Made by a program: the position numbers and the translations under genes. The notes beneath the pieces were generated by a model that made no database searches, was not told the DNA's origin, and saw nothing but the letters and a program-made list of their open reading frames with translations. Below, piece after piece: positions 1 to 8,885 of a DNA stretch of 64,000 nucleotides (the first letter of the stretch is position 1; the number at the start of each line of letters is the position of its first letter). The stretch covers positions 248,001 to 312,000 of the forward strand of contig CAWDKH010000014.1 in NCBI GenBank assembly GCA_963802905.1. The letters are read 5' to 3'. This DNA comes from DASQFQ01 sp963802905 (GTDB lineage Bacteria; Actinomycetota; Thermoleophilia; Solirubrobacterales; Solirubrobacteraceae).

Positions 1-863
1 CCCGCGCGGCGTTCGCGCGGCTGGTCGGGAGCTCGGCCGAGCGCGTCGCGATCGGCGCGACCGTGTCGGGCCTCGTCGGGCTCGTGGCCGCGTCGCTGCC
101 GGCGGGCACGCGCGTGATCGTGCCGGAGATCGAGTTCACCTCGACGCTCTTCCCCTTCATGGTTCAACCGGGCCTCGAGGTCACGACGGTGCCGCCGGCG
201 GAGCTGGCCGGCGCGATCGACGCCGGCACCGGCGTGGTCGCCTTCAGCGCGGTGCAGATGTCGACCGGCGAGGTCGCCGACCTCGACGCGATCCTCGCCG
301 CCGCGGAGACGCACGACGTGCTCACGCTCGTCGACGCGACGCAGGCGGCGGGCTGGCTGCCGCTCGAGGCCGACCGCTTCGACTTCCTCGTCGCGGCCGG
401 CTACAAGTGGCTGATCTCGCCGCGCGGGACGGCGTGGATGACCGTCGCCCCGGAGCGGCTCGACGCCGTGGTGCCGCAGGCGGCCGGCTGGTTCGCCGGC
501 GACGACCCATACGAGGCGTACATCGGCCCGCCGCTGCGGCTGGCCGACGACGCGCGGCGGCTCGACACCTCCCCCGCCTGGTTCTCCTACGTCGGCTCCC
601 TGCCGGCGCTGGAGCTGCTCAACGACGTCGGCATCGAGGCGATCCACGAGCACAACGTCCGCGTGGCGAACCACTTCCGCGCCCGCCTGGGCCTGCCGCC
701 GAGCAACTCGGCGATCGTGTCGATTCCCTTTGCGGGCGACATCGGCGCGCTTCGCGCGGCAGGACTCCAGGCCGCCATGCCCGGCGGGCGGCTGCGCGTC
801 GGCTTCCACCTCTACAACGACGAAGAGGACGCCGACCGGGCGGTCGACGTCCTCTCGCGTTGA
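1..863 (+). CDS. Class V aminotransferase-fold PLP enzyme, 5' end outside window
   Basis: The frame is open from the first bases of the window, so the N-terminus lies upstream; the GTG at 63 is an internal valine. The visible 280 or so residues match the large domain and C-terminus of cysteine desulfurase/selenocysteine lyase-like enzymes. A central VDATQAAG block supplies the Asp that contacts the pyridine nitrogen, and AGYKWL carries the lysine expected to bind PLP. The C-terminal small domain ends in a typical LRVGFHLYNDEEDADR segment. Substrate cannot be told; sulfur transfer from cysteine is not assured because the Cys loop is not obvious. It ends 14 bp before the convergent MMPL gene. 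Confidence 0.8.
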   Translation, partial: RAAFARLVGSSAERVAIGATVSGLVGLVAASLPAGTRVIVPEIEFTSTLFPFMVQPGLEVTTVPPAELAGAIDAGTGVVAFSAVQMSTGEVADLDAILAAAETHDVLTLVDATQAAGWLPLEADRFDFLVAAGYKWLISPRGTAWMTVAPERLDAVVPQAAGWFAGDDPYEAYIGPPLRLADDARRLDTSPAWFSYVGSLPALELLNDVGIEAIHEHNVRVANHFRARLGLPPSNSAIVSIPFAGDIGALRAAGLQAAMPGGRLRVGFHLYNDEEDADRAVDVLSR

Positions 864-876
864 GACTTCGGAGCGG

Positions 877-3069
877 CTAGGCAGCCGCGGGCGCCACAGC
901 CGGCTCGTGCTCGATGTGCGGCAGCCAGCCGAGCTTCTTCGGCAGGTACCAGTTGCGGTCGCCGAGCAGCTTCATCGTGGCCGGGAGCAGGATCGCCCGG
1001 ACCAGCGTGGCGTCGATGAGGATCGCCACGGCGAGGCCGATGCCGAGCTGCTTGAACACGATCGAGGAGAGCGTCGCGAAGACGCCGAACACCGCGACCA
1101 TCACGATCGCCGCGCTCGTGACCGTGCTGGCCGTCGAGCGGATGCCGTGCGAGACCGCGTCCTCCGTGGTCATGCCGCGATCGAACGCCTCGCGGACCCG
1201 GCTGAGGATGAACACGTGGTAGTCCATCGACAGGCCGAACAGGATCACGAACAGGAACAGCGGCAGCCACGGCTCGATCGCGCCGGTGCTCTCGAAGCCG
1301 AGCAGCTTCTCGCCGTGGCCGTCCTGGAAGACCAGCACGAGCACGCCGTAGGCGGCGCCGACCGACAGCAGGTTCAGCACGATCGCCTTGACCGGGATGA
1401 CCAGCGAGCGGAACGTGACCAGCAGGAGCATGAACGCGAGGCCGAGGACGAACAGGAACACGATCGGCGCGTTGGCCTTGACCATGTCGTTGTAGTCCTT
1501 GGTCATGGCGGTGTCGCCGCCGACGACGGCCTCGACGCCGCGGACCTTGCCGACCGTCTGGGGCACGAGGTCGTCACGGACCTTGGCGAGGGCGGTCATG
1601 GACGCTCCGTCCGTGCCCTTGCCGGCGACCGGGATCGTGACCTGCGCGACCGTCTTGTCCTTGGAGATCTCGACGTCGCTCGTGTCGACCGCGACCTTGC
1701 TGCCCAGGGCGCGAGCCTGGAGCTGGGAGATCGCCGAGGCGACCTCGGGCTTCGTGACGTCGTCGGCCTTGACGACCACGTTCAGCGCGGCCTTCTCGCC
1801 CGGGAACGCGGCGGTCAGGCGGTCGAACGTCTTGATCACCGGGGTGTCCTTCGGGATCGCGTCGACGCCAGCGCTGGCGGTGTGCATGCCCAGCGCCGGG
1901 ATGGCGAGGGCGACAAGCACGCCGGCGGAGAGGGTCGCGGCGACCTTCGGGTGACGGAGCACGCCGTTGAGCACCACGGTCCACATGCGCGACTCGTCAC
2001 GCTTGGCGAGGCGCTTGCCGAGGAACGGGATGCGGCCCTTATCGACGCGGTCGCCGAGCTTCGAGAGCATGGCGGGGAGCACCGTCAGCGAGCCGAGCAT
2101 CGCGACGCCGACCACCACGATCGTGCCGGTCGCCATCGAGGCGAAGCCGTTGTCGCCCGTGAAGTACATGCCGGCCATGGCGGCCATCACCGTGAAGCCG
2201 GAGACGAGCACGGCGCGGCCTGACGTCGCGGCCGCGGCGGCCAGCGCCGCCTCAGGATCGCGGCCCGCCTTGCGCTCCTCGCGCTCGCGGCGGATGTAGA
2301 ACAGCGAGTAGTCGACGCCGACGGCCAGGCCGACGAGCACGACGACGGCACCGAGGTTCTCCGTCGCGGGCGAGAACTGGCTGATGGCGGCGGTGATGCC
2401 CCCGGTCGCCATGACGGCGGTGATGCCGAGCAGCAGCGGCAGGCCGGCGGCGACGAGCGCGCCGAACGCGAGCAGCAGGATCACCATCGTGAGCGGGATC
2501 GAGAGCGTCTCGGCCTTCTTGAGGTCGTCCTCGAACATCTTCGAGACGGCCTTGCCGGTGCTGGCGTCGCCGAACTGCTCGATGTTCATCTGCGGATGCG
2601 CCTTCGCCGCGGCGGCGGTGGCGGCGAGGATCGGGTCGACCTTGTCCTCCGCCTTCTCGGAGTCGCCCTTGATCTCGAAGGTCACGACGGCCGAATGGCC
2701 ATCGCGCGAGATCTGACCGACGTTGCCCTTGGCGTACGGGGACTGAAGATTGGTGACGTCCTTCTGGGCGGCGAGGCCCTTCTCGACGTCGGCGACGGCG
2801 GCCTTGAAGGCGGGATCCTTCGGGCTCGCGGTCTTGGACTGGATGAGCACCTGCTCACCAGCGGTCTGGGGGAAGCTGTCCTTGACGATCTCGGCGGAGC
2901 GAGCGGACTCGCCAACGAGACCCTCCTCATCGGACGGGATCGTCTTGGTGCCGATCTGGCCGCCGATGAACACGGCGGCGATGACGAACGCAAGCCAGCC
3001 GAACACGGCCTTCTTGCGGTGCTGCGCGCTCCAATGACCGGCTCGCGCGGCGAGATTCTGCTTTTGCAC
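877..3069 (-). CDS. MMPL/RND-family membrane transporter
   Basis: A 730-residue protein with two similar halves, each a helix, a large extracytoplasmic loop and then five helices, which is the MMPL layout. The first half has GVDYSLFYIRRERE and the second GLSMDYHVFILSRVRE; these Asp-Tyr pairs in TM4 and TM10 are the proton-relay residues of the family. MMPL proteins export lipids, siderophores or drugs using proton motive force; the cargo here is unknown. I chose GTG at 3069 over a start 30 bp upstream because AAGGAG sits 8 nt before it. It lies downstream of a MerR regulator on the same strand, which is therefore the likely regulator, possibly ligand-responsive. Confidence 0.9.
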   Translation of the reverse strand: MQKQNLAARAGHWSAQHRKKAVFGWLAFVIAAVFIGGQIGTKTIPSDEEGLVGESARSAEIVKDSFPQTAGEQVLIQSKTASPKDPAFKAAVADVEKGLAAQKDVTNLQSPYAKGNVGQISRDGHSAVVTFEIKGDSEKAEDKVDPILAATAAAAKAHPQMNIEQFGDASTGKAVSKMFEDDLKKAETLSIPLTMVILLLAFGALVAAGLPLLLGITAVMATGGITAAISQFSPATENLGAVVVLVGLAVGVDYSLFYIRREREERKAGRDPEAALAAAAATSGRAVLVSGFTVMAAMAGMYFTGDNGFASMATGTIVVVGVAMLGSLTVLPAMLSKLGDRVDKGRIPFLGKRLAKRDESRMWTVVLNGVLRHPKVAATLSAGVLVALAIPALGMHTASAGVDAIPKDTPVIKTFDRLTAAFPGEKAALNVVVKADDVTKPEVASAISQLQARALGSKVAVDTSDVEISKDKTVAQVTIPVAGKGTDGASMTALAKVRDDLVPQTVGKVRGVEAVVGGDTAMTKDYNDMVKANAPIVFLFVLGLAFMLLLVTFRSLVIPVKAIVLNLLSVGAAYGVLVLVFQDGHGEKLLGFESTGAIEPWLPLFLFVILFGLSMDYHVFILSRVREAFDRGMTTEDAVSHGIRSTASTVTSAAIVMVAVFGVFATLSSIVFKQLGIGLAVAILIDATLVRAILLPATMKLLGDRNWYLPKKLGWLPHIEHEPAVAPAAA

Positions 3070-3077
3070 GGGGGAGG

Positions 3078-3083
3078 CTCCTT
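3078..3083 (-). promoter_or_regulatory. Ribosome binding site of the MMPL gene
   Basis: AAGGAG on the minus strand, 8 nt upstream of GTG at 3069. It decides the start codon, since the alternative upstream start at 3099 would place this site inside the coding region. Confidence 0.7.
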
Positions 3084-3138
3084 GGGGAGGGTGTGGCACG
3101 GTGCGTATTGCACCGGCATGGCAGCCCCCGAGCGATGG

Positions 3139-3170
3139 GGCCTCCCTGTGAGCCTCGCTGGGGGGAGGCC
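3139..3170. terminator. Inverted repeat between the MerR and MMPL genes
   Basis: GGCCTCCC (3139-3146) and GGGAGGCC (3163-3170) can form an 8-bp stem with a 16-nt loop. There is no T-run, so it may be a processing or attenuation hairpin in a bicistronic mRNA rather than a true terminator. Confidence 0.35.
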
Positions 3171-3187
3171 GCTCGGCGGGGGTGCGG

Positions 3188-3928
3188 TTACCCCTTCGCC
3201 CGGCGCTCGAGCTCGCGGCCGAACGCCGTCTCCGTCGCCTGCGTCATCCGCGGCTGGAAGATCGCGACGAGCACCTCGGTGGCGAGCGGGCGCAGCTGCT
3301 CGAGCGCGGCGAGCACGGCCGGCCACTCGGGCTCGGGCTGGCCGGCGCGGTCGAACGGCTTCCACACCCGGTCGAGGAAGAGCTTCACGAACGCGTCGGC
3401 GACGGAGTCCGCGTGGCGCGCGACGTTCTCGATCACGTCGAGCGACTTCTCGAGCGGGATGCCGAGGCCCAGCAGCGTCTCGCCCGCGCGCAGCAGCGTC
3501 GGGCTCGGGATCTCGAAGCGCCCCTCCCCCAGCGGCACGACGATCCCGAGCTTCTCGGCGCGGCGGAGCGCCTTCGGATCGTCCTCCGGTCCGGCGAAGC
3601 GCTCGGCGAGCTCGACCGCGTCGATCACCTCGGGCCGCTCCTCCTCGAACGGCGTCAGGATCGCGCGGGCGAAGTCGAGCGCGTCCTGCGACGAGCCGCT
3701 CGTCCGGGTCACCAGGTCCTTGATCGCGGCGAGGTTGTAGCCGTTGCCCTGCAGCTCCTGGATCAGCCGCAGCCGCGCCACGTGCTCCGGGCCGTAGTAG
3801 CCGGTGCGGGCGCGTACCTCCGGCGGCGGGAGCAGGCCGCGCGACTGGTGCGCGCGGATGTTGCGGACCGTCATGCCGGTCTCGCGCGCGAGCTCGTCGA
3901 TGGTCAGCTCGGCGGTGGCCTCGGCCAT
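3188..3928 (-). CDS. MerR-family transcriptional regulator
   Basis: A 246-aa protein. Residues 8-70 are a MerR winged helix-turn-helix (LTIDELARETGMTVRNIRAH, then the GYYGPEHVARLRLIQ wing/helix segment). The remaining 170 residues are an all-helical effector region without the cysteines of metal-sensing MerR proteins, so a small organic ligand is more likely. It precedes the MMPL exporter gene by 118 bp on the same strand and is divergent from the membrane-protein operon starting at 3982, so it could control both. Similar regulators paired with exporters usually respond to the exported compound; that link is inference here. Confidence 0.85.
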   Translation of the reverse strand: MAEATAELTIDELARETGMTVRNIRAHQSRGLLPPPEVRARTGYYGPEHVARLRLIQELQGNGYNLAAIKDLVTRTSGSSQDALDFARAILTPFEEERPEVIDAVELAERFAGPEDDPKALRRAEKLGIVVPLGEGRFEIPSPTLLRAGETLLGLGIPLEKSLDVIENVARHADSVADAFVKLFLDRVWKPFDRAGQPEPEWPAVLAALEQLRPLATEVLVAIFQPRMTQATETAFGRELERRAKG

Positions 3929-3942
3929 GACTTTCAGCCTAC

Positions 3943-3975
3943 CGGTGTTACATGTGACGTCAAACGGTGATACAT
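3943..3975. promoter_or_regulatory. Candidate MerR operator in divergent promoter region
   Basis: CGGTGTTACAT (3943-3953) is repeated as CGGTGATACAT (3965-3975), exactly 22 bp apart, i.e. on the same face of the helix. Between them lie an imperfect dyad GTTACATGTGAC (3947-3958) and GACGTC. The block fills the short gap between the divergent merR-like gene and the gene at 3982. A TACATA at 3971-3976 lies 5 nt before ATG 3982, so a leaderless transcript is possible. Confidence 0.4.
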
Positions 3976-3981
3976 AGACCT

Positions 3982-5820
3982 ATGACAACCTTCTTCGCCC
4001 AAGCCGACGCAGTTTTGTCGGCCGCCGACCCCGCAGGTGGCGCGGCCATCGGTGAGGTCGTGCTCGCGACCGGCGGCGCGCTGGTCGCCACCACCCTCCT
4101 CTTCGCGCTCGGCCTCGGCCACCGCGCCGGCAAGACGCAGCTGCTTGAGCGCGCGTCCACGTACGCGGGCCGCGTCGGCGGCCTGCCGCCGTGGGTCGCC
4201 CTCCCTTCCGCGATCGGCACCGCCTCGCTGATCACCGCTCTGCTCGGCATGTACTGGGACATCTCCCTGCACATCGACCAGGGCCGCGACCCGGGCCCGC
4301 TGGCCAACCCGGCCCACTACCTGATCCTCTTCGGCCTGTTCGGCATCTTCGCCGCGGGCTTCCTCTCCATGTGCATCCCGAAGGAGAAGCCCTCCCCGAC
4401 GGCGATCAAGCTCTTCGAGGGCTGGTACGCGCCGCTCGGCGGCGTGCTGATGGCCGCCGCCGGCGGCTTCGCGCTGATCGGCTTCCCGCTCGACGACGTC
4501 TGGCACCGGCTGTTCGGCCAGGACGTGACGCTCTGGGGCCCGACCCACCTGATGCTGATCGGCGGCGCCTCGATCTCGCTGATCGGCCAGGGCATCCTGC
4601 TCGCCGAGGGCACGCGCTCGCGGCCCGGCGGCCGGGAGCGCGGCGTGACGCTGCGCCGCGCCTCGCTGGCCGGCGGCTTCCTGATCGGCCTGTCGACGTT
4701 CCAGGCCGAGTTCGACTTCGGCGTGCCGCAGTTCGACTTCCTCTTCCAGCCGATGCTGATCGCGCTCGCCGCGAGCATCGGGCTCGTCTCGGCACGCATC
4801 TGGGGCGGCCGCGGCGCGGCGCTCGGCGCCGTCGCGTTCTTCGTGATCGTGCGCGGCTTCGTGTCGCTGATGGTCGCCGGCGTGTGGGAGGAGAGCGTCC
4901 CGCACTTCCCGCTCTACCTCGCCGAGGCGCTGCTCGTCGAGGGCGCGGCGTTCGTGCTGGTCAAGCGCGGCCCGCTCGCGTTCGGCGCCGTCGCCGGCCT
5001 GCTGATCGGCACGATCGGCACCGCCGCCGAATTCGTGTGGTCGCACGTCTGGATGCCGCTGCCCTGGCCGGCCGAGCTGCTGCCGGAGGTCGCGGTGGTG
5101 ACCGTGCTCGCCGGCGTCAGCGGTGGCCTCGTCGGCGCGTTCATCGGCAGCTCACTCCGCGTCAAGCCGCAGCCGTCCCCCCGCGGAGCGCGCGTGGCGT
5201 TCCCGCTCGCCGGGCTCGCCGTCGCCGGCCTCGTGGCGTTCGGCCTCGCGACCTCGCCCGAGCAGGGCATCACCGCGAAGGTCCAGCTGCTCGACGTCCC
5301 CGGCGACGCCAACCGCCACGCGACCGCGGTCGTGACCATCGATCCCCCGCAGGCCGCAGAGGACGCCAAGTGGCTCACCACGACCGCCTGGCAGGGCGGC
5401 GGGCTGGTCGTCGACCGCCTGACGCGCGTACGTGAGGGCGTGTACCGCTCGAACGAGCCGATCCCGGTCTACGGCGACTGGAAGGCGGAGTTCCGTCTCC
5501 ACCATGGCCGCTCGCTGCTCGGCGTGCCGGTCTACCTCCCCAACGACCCGGCGATCCCGGCCAAGGAGGTGCCCGCGCGGGCCTCGTTCGAGCGCCCGTT
5601 CGTGCGCGACAAGCAGATCCTCCAGCGCGAGGCGAAGGAGGGCGCGGGCGGGCTGACGCTCATCGGCTATGCGATCGTGCTGCTGATCACGCTGTCGATC
5701 ATCGCCTTGAACGCGTGGGCGCTCGTGCGCCTCGCCACCGTCACCGACGAGGCGGCCCCCTCCGGCCGCCCGGAGCCCCCGCGCCGCGTCCCGGCCTCGC
5801 GCCCGCTGGCCGCCGCGTGA
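3982..5820 (+). CDS. Multi-pass membrane protein with His/Asp motifs and C-terminal extracytoplasmic domain
   Basis: A 612-aa protein of unknown function. About ten hydrophobic helices span residues 20-420. Helix ends carry striking conserved-looking polar motifs: YWDISLHIDQGRDPG near residue 91, PAHYLILFG near 110, DDVWHRLFG near 168 and WGPTHLMLIGG near 181. Clustered His and Asp residues at membrane boundaries suggest metal or haem binding. Residues 430-540 form a beta-rich Ig-like domain resembling FixH/YtkA-type domains, followed by a last TM helix and a Pro-rich tail. ATG 3982 is preferred to an in-frame GTG at 3967, which lies inside the regulatory repeat. It overlaps the next gene by 4 nt (GTGA), so it heads a three-gene operon. 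Confidence 0.8.
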   Translation: MTTFFAQADAVLSAADPAGGAAIGEVVLATGGALVATTLLFALGLGHRAGKTQLLERASTYAGRVGGLPPWVALPSAIGTASLITALLGMYWDISLHIDQGRDPGPLANPAHYLILFGLFGIFAAGFLSMCIPKEKPSPTAIKLFEGWYAPLGGVLMAAAGGFALIGFPLDDVWHRLFGQDVTLWGPTHLMLIGGASISLIGQGILLAEGTRSRPGGRERGVTLRRASLAGGFLIGLSTFQAEFDFGVPQFDFLFQPMLIALAASIGLVSARIWGGRGAALGAVAFFVIVRGFVSLMVAGVWEESVPHFPLYLAEALLVEGAAFVLVKRGPLAFGAVAGLLIGTIGTAAEFVWSHVWMPLPWPAELLPEVAVVTVLAGVSGGLVGAFIGSSLRVKPQPSPRGARVAFPLAGLAVAGLVAFGLATSPEQGITAKVQLLDVPGDANRHATAVVTIDPPQAAEDAKWLTTTAWQGGGLVVDRLTRVREGVYRSNEPIPVYGDWKAEFRLHHGRSLLGVPVYLPNDPAIPAKEVPARASFERPFVRDKQILQREAKEGAGGLTLIGYAIVLLITLSIIALNAWALVRLATVTDEAAPSGRPEPPRRVPASRPLAAA

Positions 5821-6725
5821 GCGGCCTGGAGCGGCGCGAGCTGCGACTCCACGGCCACCCCGTCGCGTACTACGCGGCGGGGTCGGGGCCGGTCGTGCTG
5901 CTGATCCACGGGATCACCTCGAGCGCCGACGCCTGGCGCGCGGTGGTCCCGGCGCTCGCCGAGGACCACACGGTCATCGCGCCGGACCTCCTCGGCCACG
6001 GCGGGTCGGCGAAGCCGCGCGGCGACTACTCGCTCGGCGCCTACGCCAGCGGCGTGCGCGACCTGATGGCGGCGCTCGGCCACGAGCGCGCCACGGTCGT
6101 CGGGCACTCGATGGGCGGCGGGATCGCGATGCAGCTCGCCTACCAGTTCCCCGAGCGCGTCGAGCGGCTCGCGCTCGTCTCGAGCGGCGGGCTCGGCAAG
6201 GAGGTCGGCTGGGTGCTGCGCGCCGCGACGCTCCCCGGGGCCGAGTGGGTGCTCCCGCTGCTCACGCGCACCGGCCCACGCGAGGTCCTGGGCGCGGCCA
6301 GCAGCCTCCTGGGCCGGCTCGGCCTCCGCACCCCCGCCGACGTGCGCGGCACGGCGCTCGGACTCGCCTCGCTGAGCGATCCGAAGGCGCGCCGCGCCTT
6401 CCTCCACACCGCGCGCTCGATCATGGATCCGTCCGGACAGCGGGTAAGCGCAACCGATCGCCTCTATCTTGCAGAGGGCATGCCGACCCTGATCGTCTGG
6501 GGCGAGCGCGATCCGATGATCCCTGCAGCGCACGGGATCGCCGCGCACGCCCTCATCCCCCACTCCCGCCTGGAGCTGTTCCCGGACGCGGGCCACTACC
6601 CGTTCGACGAGGACCCGGAGCGCTTCGCCGCCGTGCTGAGCGACTTCGTGGCGGGCACCGAGCCTGCCGTCTACGACGAGGACGAGGTCCGGCGCCGGCT
6701 GATCGCGGGAGCAGCGGCGGCGTGA
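5817..6725 (+). CDS. Alpha/beta-hydrolase
   Basis: A 302-aa alpha/beta-hydrolase with a complete catalytic triad: Ser in GHSMGG, Asp in WGERDPMIP and His in DAGHYP. LIHGITSS is the oxyanion-hole loop. A cap region with many small hydrophobic residues lies between the nucleophile and the acid. Family members include esterases, epoxide hydrolases and C-C bond hydrolases; substrate is not predictable. GTG 5817 overlaps the stop of the upstream membrane protein, and the end overlaps the next start, so translation is probably coupled across all three genes. Confidence 0.9.
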   Translation: MSGLERRELRLHGHPVAYYAAGSGPVVLLIHGITSSADAWRAVVPALAEDHTVIAPDLLGHGGSAKPRGDYSLGAYASGVRDLMAALGHERATVVGHSMGGGIAMQLAYQFPERVERLALVSSGGLGKEVGWVLRAATLPGAEWVLPLLTRTGPREVLGAASSLLGRLGLRTPADVRGTALGLASLSDPKARRAFLHTARSIMDPSGQRVSATDRLYLAEGMPTLIVWGERDPMIPAAHGIAAHALIPHSRLELFPDAGHYPFDEDPERFAAVLSDFVAGTEPAVYDEDEVRRRLIAGAAAA

Positions 6726-7372
6726 ACCTGCCGGAGGAGCTGACCCCGAAGCTGCGCGGCGTCATGCACGCGTGGGCGATGTGGTTCGCGCTCGTCGCGG
6801 TGGTCGTCCTCGCGCTCTACGCCCCCACCGGCCTCGCCCGCGCCGCCGCGCTGGTCTACGGCATCGGGCTCTGCGCCCTGTTCGCCGCCAGCGGCCTTTA
6901 CCACCGCTGGCGCTGGAACCCGCGCTGGCGCCCGCTGCTCCGCCGGGTCGATCACTCCACGATCTTCATCTTCATCGCCGCCAGCTACACCCCGATCGCG
7001 CTGCTCGTGCTCTCGGGCACGGTGCAGACCGTCGTGCTCGTCAGCGCGTGGGCGGGCGCGCTCGCCGGCGTCGCGATGAGCGTCGCCTGGATCAGCGCGC
7101 CACGCTGGCTCGCCGCTGCCTGCTACCTCGCCCTCGGCTGGGTGGCCATCATCGCGATGCCGCAACTCGCCGAGAAACTCGGGGTGGCGCCGTTCGTGCT
7201 GTTCGCGGTCGGCGGCGGGTTGTACACGCTTGGCGCGGTCGTCTACGCGTTCCAGCGCCCGAACCCGTGGCCGCGCATCTTCGGCTTCCACGAGATCTTC
7301 CACACGCTCGTGGTCGCCGCCGCCGTCGTCCACTTCGTGGCGATGGCGGGCTGGGTCATCCCCGCGGGCTGA
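6722..7372 (+). CDS. Hemolysin III/YqfA (PAQR-like) membrane protein
   Basis: A 216-aa seven-helix protein of the HlyIII/TrhA family. The family hallmarks are present: SGLYHRWRW, RVDHSTIFIFIAASYTP near the middle and HEIFHTLVV in the last third, supplying the His and Asp residues thought to form the intramembrane zinc site. Bacterial members affect membrane homeostasis rather than being toxins. The GTG start overlaps the hydrolase stop (GTGA). Its 3' end overlaps by 17 nt a small zinc-ribbon gene on the other strand. Confidence 0.88.
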   Translation: MNLPEELTPKLRGVMHAWAMWFALVAVVVLALYAPTGLARAAALVYGIGLCALFAASGLYHRWRWNPRWRPLLRRVDHSTIFIFIAASYTPIALLVLSGTVQTVVLVSAWAGALAGVAMSVAWISAPRWLAAACYLALGWVAIIAMPQLAEKLGVAPFVLFAVGGGLYTLGAVVYAFQRPNPWPRIFGFHEIFHTLVVAAAVVHFVAMAGWVIPAG

Positions 7373-7586
7373 TCCGCACCCTCACGCGAGCGGGCCGAGT
7401 CGGCTCGCCAAGCGAGAGGAAGTCGCGCAGCGGCGCGGCGTGATCGCAGAACGGGCAGCCGATCGAAGCCGCCGGGGAAGTCGGACCGGAGAGGTGCACC
7501 GGCGCGTCACACAGAGGGCACGCCAACGAGCCGACAGCCACGTGCCGCAGCCCGGCCGGACGCAGCTCCTCGAATTCGATCCGCAC
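7356..7586 (-). CDS. Small zinc-ribbon-like protein
   Basis: A 76-aa protein with two CxxC knuckles, ACPLCDAPV and GCPFCDHAAPL, 20 or so residues apart, the pattern of a treble-clef or ribbon zinc site. GTG 7586 is chosen because the preceding codons look non-coding; no clear Shine-Dalgarno is seen. It is convergent with and slightly overlaps the hemolysin III-like gene. Function unknown; such small proteins may bind nucleic acid or a protein partner. Confidence 0.6.
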   Translation of the reverse strand: MRIEFEELRPAGLRHVAVGSLACPLCDAPVHLSGPTSPAASIGCPFCDHAAPLRDFLSLGEPTRPARVRVRISPRG

Positions 7587-7808
7587 GCACCCGAGTCTAG
7601 GCCCCAACGCTGGTCAGGCACCGGCGGCGAGACCCGACCCGGGGGAACTCGCAGCTGGAGGAGGGACGACGACGCTGCCCCCGGGCGGGTCTCGACGCCG
7701 GGGCCCCGCCAAGCGGCCGAAACACCAGGGGTGGGGCAACCCGTACCACCCGCCACCGGATACCACCGCTGAAAGCCAACCCGCAGGTCCGGATACTCGA
7801 TCAAACCC

Positions 7809-8885
7809 ATGCTCCCCGCCGACGCCCCAGCCGAGCTCGACCTCCCCGCCTTCGACGCACGCGCCCTCGTGCGCCGCGCTGCGCTGCCGGTCGGCCTCGC
7901 GGTGGCGTTGGTCGGGGTGCTGATCTTCGCCGGCGGTCCGCTGCACGCCTTCAGCGACGCGCTGCGCCGCGCGCTCGAGGCCGACCCGCGCTGGGTCCTC
8001 GCCGCCGTCGGCTTCGAAGTGATCTCGTTCTCCGGCTACATCGCATTGCTGTGGATGGTCGGCGAGCGTGCCACACACCGCATGGACCTGCGCGCAAGCG
8101 CCGAGGTCACGCTGGCCGGCGCCGCGGTCACCCGCTTGCTCCCGACGGGTGGCGCCGGCGGCGTCGCGCTCACGCTGTGGGCCTTCCGCAAGACCGGCAT
8201 GGAGTCGAAGCACGCCACGCGCACGCTGCTCACCTTCCTGGTCCTCCTCTACGCCGTCTTCCTGCTGTCGATCGCCGTCGCGGGCGGGCTGCTCGCCGTC
8301 GGCCTGGGCGGCGAAGGCGGCCACGTCGTGATCGCGGCGATCGCCGGCGTCGGCGCCACCGTCGCAATGACGCTCGCGGTGGCCACGATGCGGCTGCGCC
8401 CGCACGACGAGGCCGGCCGCCTCGGCCGCGCCGGCGCGACGCTCGGCGAGGGCATGCGCGGCGCCCGCACGTTCGTCCGCGAGGCCGACGTCCGCCTGCT
8501 CGGCGCCCCGATCTGGTGGGCGTTCGACGCCGCCGTGCTCTACGGGATGCTCAACGCGTTCGGCGCCCCGCCCGCGATCGCGGTCGTCGTGCTCGGCTAC
8601 TTCGTCGGCATGGTCGCCAACACGATCCCGATCCCCGGCGCGGTCAGCGGCGGCATGGTCGGCGTGCTGCTCGCGTTCGGCGTCGAGGCCGACCTCGCGC
8701 TCGCCTCCGTGCTCTCCTACCGCGCGCTCGCGATCTGGCTGCCCGCCCCGGTCGGCCTCGCCGCGCTCGGCAGCCTGCGCCGCACGGTCGCCCGCTGGGG
8801 CGCCGAGGAGCTCGACGCGGCTCCGGCCGAAGTCGCCCGGCCGGCGCCGCGCTGGCGTCCCGAGCCCGCCCTCAACCCGGCATGA
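7809..8885 (+). CDS. YbhN/UPF0104 flippase-like membrane protein
   Basis: A 358-aa integral membrane protein of the lysylphosphatidylglycerol synthase transmembrane/YbhN family. Family features are LPTGGAGGVALTLWAFRKTGM around residue 110 and the later NTIPIPGAVSGGMVGVLLAFG, both glycine-rich re-entrant segments typical of the family. About eight TM helices. Members move or modify lipids; those lacking a synthetase domain, as here, are thought to be flippases or polyprenyl-phosphate transport helpers. It overlaps the DedA gene by 4 nt. About 220 bp upstream (7587-7808) holds no gene I can support. Confidence 0.85.
   Translation: MLPADAPAELDLPAFDARALVRRAALPVGLAVALVGVLIFAGGPLHAFSDALRRALEADPRWVLAAVGFEVISFSGYIALLWMVGERATHRMDLRASAEVTLAGAAVTRLLPTGGAGGVALTLWAFRKTGMESKHATRTLLTFLVLLYAVFLLSIAVAGGLLAVGLGGEGGHVVIAAIAGVGATVAMTLAVATMRLRPHDEAGRLGRAGATLGEGMRGARTFVREADVRLLGAPIWWAFDAAVLYGMLNAFGAPPAIAVVVLGYFVGMVANTIPIPGAVSGGMVGVLLAFGVEADLALASVLSYRALAIWLPAPVGLAALGSLRRTVARWGAEELDAAPAEVARPAPRWRPEPALNPA

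Noticed and set aside
730..2223. A 497-codon plus-strand frame opposite the MMPL gene
   Set aside because: Repetitive Arg/Asp/Glu/His composition with no domain; the minus strand codes for a complete transporter.
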